From Isoetes taiwanensis (taxonomy: Eukaryota; Streptophyta; Lycopodiopsida; Isoetales; Isoetaceae): 64,000 nt of DNA. A program made the position numbers and the translations under genes. The notes beneath the pieces are model-generated. The model was not told the origin of the DNA. It ran no database searches and saw nothing but the letters and a program-made list of their open reading frames with translations. Below, in pieces: positions 27,701 through 43,279 of the stretch (positions are counted from its first letter, which is position 1; each line of letters starts with the position of its first letter). The DNA is taken from positions 4,892,653-4,956,652 of the forward strand of contig JAJEKV010000061.1 of NCBI GenBank assembly GCA_021234155.1. Reading direction: 5' to 3'.

Positions 27701-28163
27701 GATACAAAAAAATGCTAAGGTATCGATTTTTTAGCAAGGAATCAATTAGCAATGTGCCAAAAGAATCATCCTACGCTATTTGCATATTGTCAGAAAGACA
27801 ATACCATTAAAGATGGCATTTGTTTTCATTCTTAGGAATTGAATTGAGTTGATTTTTATCATCCATGGAGACTTAAAATTCAACTTAAAAATTTATATAA
27901 ATATGATATTTGTTTCCATTATATGGGGTTCTTATGTCGTTTCACGTGGTATGGGCCTCATGTTCAGAACTTTCCAGCATCTGACGATGGGGATTCAACA
28001 AGACTCCTAAGAATGATGGAGATATCTGCAAGACAAATCAATTGCAAAAGGAAATCATTGAGTTTGAAGCAAATAAGAGAAAGAAAATTGATTGCCTAGA
28101 AGTGCTAAAAGAATGAATGATTTAATAAGAGCCCTACAAGCTGCTCGGAATAAGAGCGATTAG
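27701..28163. other. Intergenic, left flank of the duplication
   Basis: No gene recognised. It ends at the left border of the segmental duplication, where CAGCTCTTATACACG starts the shared sequence. Confidence 0.5.
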
Positions 28164-28902
28164 ATTCAGCTCTTATACACGTTTTCGGATTGTCCCCTGT
28201 TAAGGGGCTATTCGTTAATGAAAGAGTGAGTTTGGGCATCTTGGGCATATTCTTGGTACATTTATACATCTAACAAGTATAACTTCTGATTCTTTTTTCG
28301 ATCGTGGAAAATTTTCTAGTATTTTTTCACGTGATCATTGACTAAGATTTTGGCTTTATAATGCCAAAAAGTTTTAAGATCTGTCGGAAAACTCATTCTA
28401 TCAACCTCGTCAAAAAACCATTTCATGAGCTGAGGTTGTGCCTTCCTTATTTTTGGGTTGCCCGAAGGGCAAACCCTAGGGATGGATGTGGTGCACAAAG
28501 CATATGCTTTGTATATTCCGACTTGAAGGCCAAGATTATGGGAGAGGTTTCATTCGAAAGCTAAGATCAATTTTTGAAAGCAACACCGAGTAATTTTTTA
28601 TTGGAGTGGCAGTTATGAATGACAACACAAGTCTCTGAGCAGAAGTTATGTCTGAATTCGTAGTCCTTAAAGCTTAGGTTTGCTCTACTCTTTATGCCAT
28701 GATTGCATGCATCTACATCTTTTAGAAGAGTTTCCTCAAGTTCATTCATCGATCTGCTTCCAGTATAGCCGCCATGGGCTGCTCTGCTTCAATGGCTTTT
28801 CTGAATATGGCAATCAACTCGATCCTGCATTATGCAATGGGCTATATTTTTCTTCTGGCCTTTTCATGAACTGGGTTATCTAAATAAGCCTTGTCTTTGC
28901 AG

Positions 28903-29074
28903 GGATCTGAAATCGATGTCCCATTCTTTGTCCCTAGAAAAGATTGAGATATTTAAGTCTCTGGATGGTTGGGTGCAATCCACAATCTTACTTTTTTTTA
29001 GACCTGTGGAGAAATATTGGAAACCTCACGATTATCGTCCAGGCCCAGCATCTGAGGAGTTTTATGATGACTAG
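28903..29074 (+). pseudogene. Acyl-ACP desaturase (SAD/FAB2-like) N-terminal exon fragment
   Basis: After an intron-like end (TTGTCTTTGCAG, to 28902) a frame reads SMSHSLSLEKIEIFKSLDGW, then VQSTILLFFRPVEKYWKPHD and YRPGPASEEFYDD before a stop. This is the conserved start of the mature plastid stearoyl-ACP desaturase (EKIEIFKSL, PVEKxWxPxDxxPxPAS). In the intact family about 300 further residues, with the two EENRHG-type di-iron motifs, should follow; none are here, so it is a truncated fragment. Sequence upstream from about 28773 (ATGGGCTGCTCTGC) might be a transit-peptide exon. Family recognition is from motifs only. Confidence 0.6.
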
Positions 29075-29429
29075 ATATCAATGCATAATACTTGACAACC
29101 AGAGATAATCCACCGATGATTATCATTATGATCTCTCAAATATAGTATATTTCATCAGCCGAAGATCTAGGTGTTGAAAATAATAGATCATGCAACTGAG
29201 CTTTTTTTTCCCTTCCCCTTCTCCTCCTCTTCTTCTCTAGAACTTCAAGGATTATGGGTGATGCTCAATCCGACCAATCCAATTGATCATAAAGAAAATT
29301 CCATAGCCCACATTACACACGTTTACACCTAAAGTAGTAGATTAATTACAACACCTAATTTAATTATATTTGTTTCTAAAACGTAGTTTTGTTTTTTGAA
29401 GAACGTGTTTTACTTCATATTATACACTC

Positions 29430-30770
29430 AAAATATTACAAAGTACTTCCAGAAGTAAGAAATGTCCCTGAAGCATCAATCATTTTTAGATGATCACTCC
29501 ATATTGGAATTTTAATACGATCAGGCCAATTGGAGATCTGAAAGCAATTATACAACTTCTTACGAATTTCTTGAAGCACCACCTGAGAAGAAATACGCTT
29601 ATCATAAAAGACCTTTCTTCGCCTTCGCTTCCATACACTCCATATTAGCCAAGACTTTGCCATGTGAAATGCAATCCTTTTAGAAGCAGTCCACTGATTT
29701 GGATAAATACCCAAAAGAAAGTGCTGACTATCCAAAGATACTCCAAAAGGGAATGCGGCCGGGGACCTAAGACTACTCACAAGCACACAAATATAAACAT
29801 GGTGCTCCAATGTTTCAATGCACCGCCACACATTGGGCAAAGTGGGCTTACTCCCCGCTTAAAGCGATGAACCATCTCATTAACTCTCAAAGAGCGATGA
29901 ATCACCTGCCAAAGTAGAACATTTACCTTTGGAGGATTATATTTAGACCAAACAAGGTTCCAGATGGATTGCCATTGAGAAGGCAAAGTCTCTAAGTGCC
30001 ATTTTCGAGAAGGTGATAAAGTATTTGAGGAGGTAAGCAATCTGTAGCATGAACTTACTAGTTTCTTGCCTTCTTTAATATCTTGAACAAAGTTCCAGCA
30101 TCTCTTGTTACCCACCTTCTTAATTAGAGGAAGAGCACTTGCTACATAAGCCCGTGAGATCGATATCTTTATCCAACAACCCATATGTCTCCTCAAAACC
30201 ATTGCCAAGGAGCAATGTCAATACCAAAATACCAATTGTTCAATAGAAATAATACCTGCTCTCCTCCACCTTGCTTAGGAATGCGCATGCATAAATTCTA
30301 CAACTGGGTGTAGTTGTCTATGAGTATACAAAGGCAACCACAGAAAGGGGGAAGATGCCTGGAGACAAGCTTCCCAATCAAATGTAATCACTCTTTGGAC
30401 TACCTTCCAGCCCCAAGCAAGCCTTTCAAGACTTGGAGAGGCATGTGAAGAAGCTTTCAATGGATATAACAATGCCCAAGGGAGCTCAATTCTCACACCT
30501 CGCTTATGAAAAACCATACACTTCTTTACTGATTGTTTAAGTAACTTCATACCTGGTGATGCACAATCATCTTTCAACAAACTGAACAATAGCTTAGAAG
30601 CTAAGACCGTACCCTGTAAAGAAAGATCCAACATACCAAGTCCTCCTTGTTGTTTAAACAACATACATTTCTTCCACGCCACCTTCACAGTGCCTCCTTG
30701 ATCGGTACACCAGACAAAATCTCTTACAATCTTTTTTATCTCTGCAAACTTAGAAGCTGCCATCTAAAAC
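29430..30770 (-). pseudogene. Plant L1 ORF2 C-terminal region, unit 1
   Basis: The minus strand encodes the downstream half of a plant L1 ORF2: FAEIKKIVRDFVWC, KVAWKKCMLFKQQGGLGMLD, FDWEACLQASSPFLWLPLYT (30275-30763), then KYNPPKVNVLLWQVIHRSLR and CPMCGGALKHWSTM (29780-30208), the zf-RVT-like region. The final part is in another frame (29436-29840). Frameshifts break it. The copy at 43280-44575 is less broken and runs 320 codons without interruption. Confidence 0.75.
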
Positions 30771-33340
<2,570 letters not shown>

Positions 33341-33344
33341 ACTA

Positions 33345-34128
33345 ACGAAGGCCACAGATACAGATACTGATAGTGAGACTTCAGAGCCGCAGCAACAGGC
33401 TTTGCCAAAAGATGCGAAACTGAAGAAAGCTAGGAGGTCTGCTGTTGACAGCCAAAAACTCGAATTAGATGAAGAGATACCGGAAGCTGAAGTTTCTCTG
33501 AACACAATTATGACAGAACTGATCCATTTCCACCATGAATCTGCACTTAGGGAAACTAGACTGCTTGAGGAAATCAAGAGTCTCAGAGGGGAAAATGAAG
33601 CCCTCCGCTCTAATCTCGGGAAATTGCAAGAGGAGGTCAATTTGATAAAGGGGGACATTATCGATCTGAAGGGCAAAAATTCTGAAATAGGGGTAGAAGC
33701 AGCAATGGACGAGATTGGGAACCTGCGAAATTCGTTTGATGAATATATAGAAAAGAGAGGAAGCAAAGGGCCTTAAATTTGAGGATTGTTGGATTACCTG
33801 AGAGGGAAAATGAGAACACCAAGGAAACAATTCAGAAATTTTTGAAGGATGAGATGCTGGTACAGAATATAGAGATCTTGGATGCTTTCAGGATGGGGAA
33901 GAAAGATGCAGGCACCCGCAATATTTTGCTGAAATTCCCTAACAGAGAGGTAAAATATCAAGTGTTGAAGCAAAGGTTTACTCTCAAAGGGAAATTCATT
34001 TGGGTTAATGATGACCTCACAAAGGAGCAGATGCGTGAGAAGAAAATGGAGATTCAAAAATTTAAAGAAGCAAAGCAGAAAAATCACAAGTTAAATGGTT
34101 GAAAGGGAAAGCGGTTATATCAGAATAG
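33345..34128 (+). pseudogene. LINE C ORF1, unit 1 (L1 ORF1p-like)
   Basis: RNA-binding ORF1 with an acidic N-terminal part, a heptad-like coiled coil (NTIMTELIHFHHESALRETR, EEIKSLRGENEALRSNLGKL), then an RRM-like block (LRIVGLPERENENTKE, ILLKFPNREVKYQVLKQRF) and C-terminal block KGKFIWVNDDLTKEQM. This is the layout of vertebrate-type L1 ORF1p (Transposase_22). A one-base insertion near 33770 (AAAGGGCCTT), shared with unit 2, breaks the frame, and a second frameshift lies near 34085. The in-frame TAG that ends it is at 34126-34128. Confidence 0.85.
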
Positions 34129-37100
34129 GGATGTTTGGGAGGTCTCAAAATTGTAGTTTGGAATATTAATAGATTAACGGCTGATAAAGTTTTAACAATT
34201 CAGGAATTACTTGTTGGCATAGATATAATCTGTTTTGCAGAAACCAAAGAACATGATTTGTATTCTCTTCCAGTTCTACCTAGGTTTGAAATGGTTTATT
34301 CGGTTAAAAATCGGGGGTTTAAAAATATGGACAATGGTAATGGCGGGTTAGCTTGTTATGTGCGCCCACAATACAAGGAGTATGTGAAGGGAATTAAAGC
34401 GGATAAAAACAGGGAAAAAATTAAGGAACTTTTATATTCAAAGTGATGAAATAGACTTGGCTAAAGTATGCCAAAAGTTGAGGTGAAAGTTTCTAATATT
34501 TAGCTAAACTTTTAAAATTTTGCCACCTGCACTTTCTTACATTTGGATAAACTTTTATTTAAAAAAAAAAAAACTTCTATCTTTTGACTATTTTGCACTA
34601 ATTCAGGACCTAAATATTAACTAACCATAACAAATATAAAGGCTATAGGATAATTTGGCTAAACTACACTAAAATTTGACGTAAAACCTTCTAAGTTCTG
34701 TCTAAACTTTCTAAATTTTGGCAGTTACACTTTCTTGCGGTTAGCTAAAGTTGGACGAAATGGAGGTGGGGTGTGAAATAGACTTGGCTAAAATTTTATT
34801 TTTTTTAGCCCAAAAAGGGCCATAGTTTAGCCAATATTTTTCCAAACAAGGCCAAAATTTCGCCATTTAGCCACTAATTTTTTCCATGGATAAAAATGGG
34901 CAATTCATGTGGATTGAGGTATGTGGATCCCTCCTCTCATATTATTTAGCCATTTGCTATTTTGCTCTAAGGCATAAGAAGATATACATAGAATCTGATG
35001 CCTCTTCGGAGGATTTGTTCTTCACATTAGAACAGGATATAATGCACTTTCAGAACAAAGGTAAGGTGATTCTTGCTGGTGATTTCAACAGTAGAACAGG
35101 AGATAGACAAGCTTCCATGTACATAGACACGGGGGATCCCCTCTGGTTGGATCAAATGGACAAGAAGGATTTGATGAAGGAAGGATGGGACAGATGTTCC
35201 TCAGATACCATAATCACAAAATGGGGCAGACAATTGCTTACCTTGTGCTGTAGTACAAATATGATCATATGCAATGGCTTACTTAGATTTCCAGATACTA
35301 AGAAGAATATATGCAGAGGGCGGAGTACAGTCGATTATTTGATCATGGCAGACCAAACCTTGAATACAATTGTGAATTTTCAAGTAGGTGCAGAGCAGAT
35401 TGAATCGGATCATTGCCCTTTGGTGGTCACGTTGAATGACAAGAAAATAGCACCACATTCAAACACAAATGTCAGCCGTGGTTATAGAATGAGGGAAGGC
35501 CTGCGCATGTGTTATCAGTTGAAAATTGAGGCTGCTATGCGCGCAATTGTATGGGATGATGATATATCAAGGGCATGCGGGCAGTTAAGCGATTTGCTAT
35601 CCGGTACGGCCAGAGATGTCTTTACATCAAGGAGAGCTCTAAAAGGACTTCTTTGCAAGTCCTGGTATGATCAGGAATGCCGCGATGCCAGATCACAGTG
35701 GAAGAATAGCAGGGGGGCTACCAAGGACCAATACAGGAAGGCATATAGAAGAATTGCAAGGTCTAAAAAGAGACAATTTGTACAGTGTAGACAAGAAGAT
35801 TTGTGTCATCAATATAAATCTGATCCAAAAAGCTTCTGGAGCACGCTGATGAAAAGCCGCCCAAATGATTGCCCGGTACCTGCGAATACTCCGTGGGAAT
35901 ATGTTAGAGGATTATACAACCCGCCCGGGGTAATGCCTGACATCGGAAAGGGGATAAGCTCAGACCTTGCGATCACCTTGGAAGAGGTAACAGAAGGAAT
36001 AAGAAGATTAGCAAATGGGAAGGCAAGAGATATCCAAGGGCTTTGTGCAGAACATCTCAAATGGGCCGGCTCGGAAATTCACCCAATTCTGGTTAGCTTA
36101 TTCACAAAGGCACTTGTACATGGATTTCCCATAGAATGGCAGGCCAATCGAGTTATGCCAATTCATAAGGGTGGATCAAACAAAGATATTAATAACTACA
36201 GAACAATTTTGGTCAGTAGTTTATTGTCTAAAGTTCTGGCATCTATCTTGGAAACTAAAATAAGCACATGAGCAGAAGATAATGGCAAGAGGGCCGAATC
36301 ACAAGCTGGTTTTCGTGCTGGTCGGTCTACTCTGGACCATTTACTAGTATTGAAAACGATATTTGATACGGTGAAGGGAACGAAGAAACCTGTATATGTG
36401 GCCTTTGTCGATTTTAAAAAGGCCTTTGATAAAGTGCCTAGGTCGAAGTTATGGGAGTGGATGGATAAGCTTAAGGTCCCGACTCAATATAGGGAAGCAG
36501 TACAGGTCTTATATGAGAAAGTATTGATACAGTTATCCTTCCCATTGTCACTAGAAAATTCAGCATACATTGAGAGCAATATTGGAGTAAAACAAGGGTG
36601 CCCGATGTCACCTACTTTGTTCGGCTTATTCATTGATGGATTGGAAAGCTGGTTACATGAGAATTGTCCGGAAGGTACTATGCTTCTTGACTTTGTAGTG
36701 CAGTTACTGATGTATGCAGATGACGTGGTCATCTTTGCTCGCTCCTCGGAGTGTATGCAGCGGCATTTGGATGGGCTGGCACGCTTTTGTGATTCAACCA
36801 GGATGCAAGTAAATCTGGAAAAAACGAATGTTATGACTGTAGGAGCGCTCACGCATGTGACCTCTTTTAGATACAAGAATAATCCAGTAAGTATTTGTGA
36901 TTCTTATAAATACTTAGGGCTGATTTTTCAAAGAAATCACAGATGGAATACTTGCATTGCCCAAATGGTTGATGGGAGCCACAAGGCTCTTTATGCCATG
37001 TAAAGCTTATGCAGAGAGGCTCATTTATGGTCGTGGCCACTCAAAAGAAGCATGTTTGAATCTTTAGTGCAAAGTGTGGCATTGTATGGAAGTGAGATTT

Positions 37101-37929
37101 GGGAACCTAACCTTCCACAAGGTTTGTGGGATGATCTTGAGCAGATTTTGAAGAAGTTCATAAGGCTCGAGTTGGGGGTTAAATCACAAACTCCTTATCC
37201 AATGATGTTGGCAGAATGTGGTTTGCTACCTTTAGAAGGAGAAGCCATGATACGGCGTATCCGATTTTTGAAAAAAGTGCTTCAAATGGATGACACTAGG
37301 CTCCCAAGCAAAGCTCTCTGTGCTAGTAAGGAAAAAGGTTGGTTTCATGATGTTGTATGCTGGCTTGGTAGATGGGACATCCAATGGCAAGAGGCAATAA
37401 TGGTAGATGGGGATTTAAGGCAATGGGTTCGTGATAAGGTCCAAAGGAGAATGTGGTCTCAACCTAAAACAAAGATGATCCTATACAAGCAACACATGAA
37501 TCCATGCCTAGTAGCTGCTAATTATCTAAAGGATAACATCTCGATAAAAAAAAGACATACACTTGGCAGGATTCGCCTTAGTTTGCATCATCTGGATGTG
37601 GAAACAGGTAGATGGGGCATATAGTCCAGAGATCTGAGAGATGGTGCAAAGTTTGTGGCGAGGGGGAAGTGGAAGATGAAGCACATGCACTATTCAGATG
37701 TGGGGCGTACCATTTACTCCGTGTCCAACATGGTATATTGGCTGATGATCTCCAAAGTTTCTTCTCATTGGGAGAGAAAACTGGGGCTTATTTGATAGAA
37801 CTTCTACAATATAGAGAGATTTGTTTGAAAAGATTGAATAGTCTTCTTGAAGAAGAAGACGTATTTAGTGAGAGTGACGAGCAAGATGAGGATTCTGAGA
37901 CTCATTTGCTCTTTTACGATTGTACTTAA
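34129..37929 (+). pseudogene. LINE C ORF2, unit 1
   Basis: Endonuclease and reverse transcriptase. Endonuclease motifs: VVWNINRL, FAETKEHD, NGNGGLACYV, then after the MITE ILAGDFNSRTGD, STVDYLIMAD, ESDHCPL. RT motifs: YVAFVDFKKAFDKVP, IGVKQGCPMSPTLFGLFID, LLMYADDVVIFARS, YKYLGLIFQRNHRW. C-terminus: DVETGRW and finger CKVCGEGEVEDEAHALFRCG. Lesions: MITE at 34410-34888, TGA for Trp at 36269-36271, TAA at 37001-37003 (also in unit 2), and a one-base deletion near 37613. ORF2 continues the ORF1 frame after a TAG and has no in-frame ATG before the catalytic Glu motif. Confidence 0.9.
34410..34888 (+). mobile_element. hAT-type MITE with 8-bp target duplication
   Basis: Terminal inverted repeats of 14 bp, CAGGGAAAAAATTA and (reverse complement of the right end) CATGGAAAAAATTA, match at 13 of 14. 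GATAAAAA flanks both sides (34402-34409 and 34889-34896). The duplicated LINE copy has one GATAAAAA and no insert (about 46727-46734), a clean empty site. The 8-bp duplication and CA-x-GG termini are typical of hAT. The interior is AT-rich with repeated GGCTAAA and TTAGCTAAA motifs and encodes nothing. Confidence 0.93.
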
Positions 37930-37971
37930 AATTGGGTTTGTCTTTTTAGGCCTTTTAGGCCTCCCAAAGAC

Positions 37972-39655
<1,684 letters not shown>

Positions 39656-39714
<59 letters not shown>

Positions 39715-39715
39715 T
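39656..39715 (+). repeat. (CT)n microsatellite after LINE D
   Basis: About 30 CT units with one CTTT interruption. It is directly followed by TTAGGTTGGCCACATG, the left edge of the Harbinger region. Confidence 0.95.
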
Positions 39716-40047
39716 AGGTTGGCCACATGCTCGCCAAAATACCCGTCTCTCGTGGCATACGACTCCTCTCAGAATTGTACGTATTTTTTTGGGAGGAGAG
39801 GAGAGAAGGCTGTCTCTCGAGCTCTAACAGCGGTCGTTAGGCCTCAATTTTTGGTTTCCCGCCGGAGAACTACTCCATCGAATCATTCCGGTAGGTCAAG
39901 TTTTTGTGGGATAATTCCTCTCCAATTTTGAATCGACCTCCAAAATATGGGATATTTCTTCCCCTGTTCCTGCTGGTAGGTAAGCTTTGTGGGATAATTC
40001 TTTTGTTGTGTTCTTTGTATAGGGTTCCATTTCCCGGCCGTTCTATC

Positions 40048-41396
40048 ATGGATCCATTGATTCTCGGAATGATTGCCATGCTATTGCGTGCTCTTACAAT
40101 CGGAATCGCATTCCAAAGGTTCTGTTTGCAGCTTCTGGAATTAAACGAGCTTGAAGACCCAATGAATCTATTCGATGACGATGCCTTGCCAGAAAATGAC
40201 AGTCTGTTCTTCTGTGCTGCCTCATCTTTGATGTTAGCCAGATCATGCCGGGTTAGAAGGCCACCTAGAAGATTTTGGATTGCTCCAAGGCAAAGGACCC
40301 AATGGGATAATATAGATAATCACGCATGGAATTGTATAGCTTCTTTTGAAGATGATATGTGGCATCAATTTTACAGAATGAAGAGGGCCAGCTTTGAGAG
40401 ATTAGTCGGGCTCGTTGTCCCTTATTTGATTAGGCCAGGGGTTAAGGTTAGGGCCCCAGTTGATCCCAGGAAAGCTGTAGCCATGGTTCTTTACTTTCTG
40501 TCACACGGTGATATGCCTTTGCATGTGGGTCAGAGATTCTATGTTGGAAAAGCTACAGTGCAGAAATATACTAAAAAAATTACACTAGTGTTGGCCTACA
40601 AGCCAATGCTTTACAAAAGGTTTGTAGCCATGCCTTCTGGAGCAAGACTGACTCAATGTATAAAAGAATTTAATGATGCAACAGGATTGCCAAATATGTA
40701 TGGTGCTGTTGATGGGTCCCATATTTTTTTATGGAGGAAACCCAAGAAGAGTGACAAAGGTGATGATTATTACAGTCGACATAAAAGGCACTCATGTCTG
40801 CTGCAGGGTATTGTCACACACAGCAGGCTTTTTATAAATGTATGTGTGACAAGAACTGGATCAGTCCATGACTCAAATCAGTTCAAGAAGAGTTCCATTT
40901 ACAGCAAAATTGCATCCAAACTAATCTTGAACGAACCAGTTGTAACCTTGAGTGGCAGAAAGTTGAAGAAAGGTCAACCCACTGAAGACCAAATCCAGGT
41001 TAACATTCCTCCACTTTTGCTTGGTGATTCTGCCTATGCTGCCAGACCTTTCCTCTTGAAAGTTTTTCCACATAATCATGGTCCTTATGGCAAGTTTAAT
41101 AAACGGATTTGCAAGTTTGTGTGGAAAATGGGTTCGGGATTGTGAAGGAGAAATTCAGAATTCTAAAACATCTACCCGTGCATGTTGGCAAGGCCTCCAA
41201 AATTATACATGCTGTTTGTGTGCTTTGGAACTTTTGTATTATGGAAGACATGGGATGGGACATGCTGCCTCTCGAAGAAGAGCCCCGATCGATTTACTAC
41301 TATGAGACTGAAGCTATGAACATGAGTCTAAAGAAACAAGGAGATCAGATGAGGCATGTCTTATTTGAAAACTTAGATGGTCATGTTCTGCTGTGA
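40048..41396 (+). pseudogene. PIF/Harbinger transposase (HARBI1/DDE_Tnp_4 type), unit 1
   Basis: DDE transposase of the PIF/Harbinger superfamily. The ATG at 40048 follows an intron-like TTTGTATAG. Recognisable blocks: FEDDMWHQFYRMKRASFERL (HTH region), VAMVLYFLSHGD, then NMYGAVDGSHIFLW (first Asp), KRHSCLLQGIV, VHDSNQF, LLGDSAYAARPFLLKVF (second Asp) and VCVENGFGIVKEKFRIL (Glu). Reading is open from 40048 to about 41113. There a 7-base deletion relative to unit 2 (GGGGTAG lost after TTTGCA) shifts the frame just before the catalytic Glu; the rest continues in another frame to 41396. Its coding quality upstream is much better than that of the second copy. Confidence 0.9.
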
Positions 41397-42007
41397 TCAT
41401 TTGATTGTTCTGTCAGCAGACTTTTTTTTCATAAGTTGTTCCTTTTTTTTAACTTCTGAAATGTTATTGATTTCATTTTATCTGGCACTGGAATGAGTCT
41501 CAAATACCAATAACACAAGTCGGATAAAGTAAATGAAATTATATTCAAAATGTTACTGTCATATAACTGAATACAAGTAAAGTGCATACAAATGAAATTG
41601 GCCACAAAATACGGGCCTGCTTTATAGAGCCTAAAAAAATTCAGGTTAAAGTTGAAACATAGTCTTCACCAGTCCCTGAACTAGTGATCTGCAATAACAG
41701 ACACAACCAGAAAGTGAATACAAAATCTATAAAACATGTAAAATATTTAACTATCCACAAAATAAAGATCTTCTATTCCTTGAAAAAGTTTACATCCTGA
41801 ACAAAATATTTTTCTTACAGATACATGCTGCAGGGGATGCCAGTGGCTTTTCATAGCAGAAATCTTTTCTTTGAAAAAAAAACTCTACAGATTTATAAAA
41901 AAAGACAAAAAAAAAAAGGCCCAGTGGAGGTGATCTTCTTCTGTTCACGCGCACAGCTCACAGGTTTCTGTAATAGTCTTCACTTCATGCATGGCCCATT
42001 TCCCTGC
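41397..42007. other. 3' flank of Harbinger transposase, unit 1
   Basis: Non-coding, AT-rich; matches 62851-63476 closely. It ends at the duplication junction (GCATGCT joined to CTTATACACG). In the second copy an acidic minus-strand ORF begins just beyond this point. Confidence 0.7.
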
Positions 42008-42742
42008 ATGCTCTTATACACGTTTTCGGATTGTCCCCTGTTAAGGGGCAATTCGTTAATGAAAGAGTGAGTTTGGGCATCTTGGGCATATTCTTGGTAC
42101 ATTTATACATCTAACAAGTATAACTTCTGATTCTTTTTTCGATTGTGGAAAATTTTCTAGTATTTTTTCACGTGATCATTGACTAAGATTTTGGCTTTAT
42201 AATGCCAAAAAGTTTTAAGATCTGTCGGAAAACTCATTCTATCAACCTCATCAAAAAACCATTTCATGAGCCGAGGTTGTGCCTTCCTTATTTTTGGGTT
42301 GCCCGAAGGGCAAACCCTAGGGATGGATGTGGTGCACAAAGCATATGCTTTGTATATTCCGACTTGAAGGCCAAGATTATGGGAGAGGTTTCATTTGAAA
42401 GCTAAGATCGATTTTTGAAAGCAACACCGAGTAATTTTTTATTGGAGTGGCAGTTATGAATGACAACACAGTCTCTGAGCAGAAGTTATGTCTGAATTCG
42501 TAGTCCTTAAAGCTTAGGTTTGCTCTACTCTTTATGCCATAATTGCATGCATCTACATCTTTTAGAAGAGTTTCCTCAAGTTCATTCATCGATCTGCTTC
42601 CAGTATAGCCGCCATGGGCTGCTCTGCTTCAATGGCTTTTCTGAATATGGCAATCAACTCGATCCTGCATTATGCAATGGGCTATATTTTTCTTCTGGCC
42701 TTTTCATGAACTGGGTTATCTAAATAAGCCTTGTCTTTGCAG

Positions 42743-42937
42743 GGATCTGAAATCGATGTCCCATTCTTTGTCCATAGAAAAGATTGAGATATTTAAGTCT
42801 CTGGATGGTTGGGTGCAATCCACAATCTTACCTTTTTTTTAGACCTGTGGAGAAATATTGGAAACCTCACGATTATCGTCCAGGCCCAGCATCTGAGGAG
42901 TTTTATGATGACTGGATATCAATGCATAATACTTGAC
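42743..42937 (+). pseudogene. Acyl-ACP desaturase-like exon fragment, unit 2
   Basis: Duplicate of 28903-29074. An extra base in the T-run near 42832 shifts the frame after the QSTILP region. The downstream TAG of unit 1 is TGG here, so that reading would extend to a TGA near 42937. It confirms that the fragment was already truncated when duplicated. Confidence 0.55.
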
Positions 42938-43279
42938 AACCACAGATAATCCACCGATGATTATCATTATGATCTCTCAAATATAGTATATTTCATCAGC
43001 CGAAGATCTAGGTGTTGAAAATAATGGATCATGCAACTGAGCTTTTTTTCCCCTTCCCCTTCTCCTCCTCTTCTTCTCTAGAACTTCAAGGATTATGGGT
43101 GATGCTCAATCCGACCAATCCAATTGATCATAAAGAAAATTCCATAGTCCACATTACACACGTTTATACCTAAAGTAGTAGATTAATTACAACACCTAAT
43201 TTACTTATATTTGTTTCTAAAACGTAGTTTTTTTTTTTGAAGAACGTGTTTTACTTCATATTATACACTCAAAATATTA

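Noticed and set aside
33779-34102. A separate small gene at the RRM-like segment
   Set aside because: It is the second half of LINE C ORF1, displaced by a one-base insertion; LINE F has both halves in one frame.
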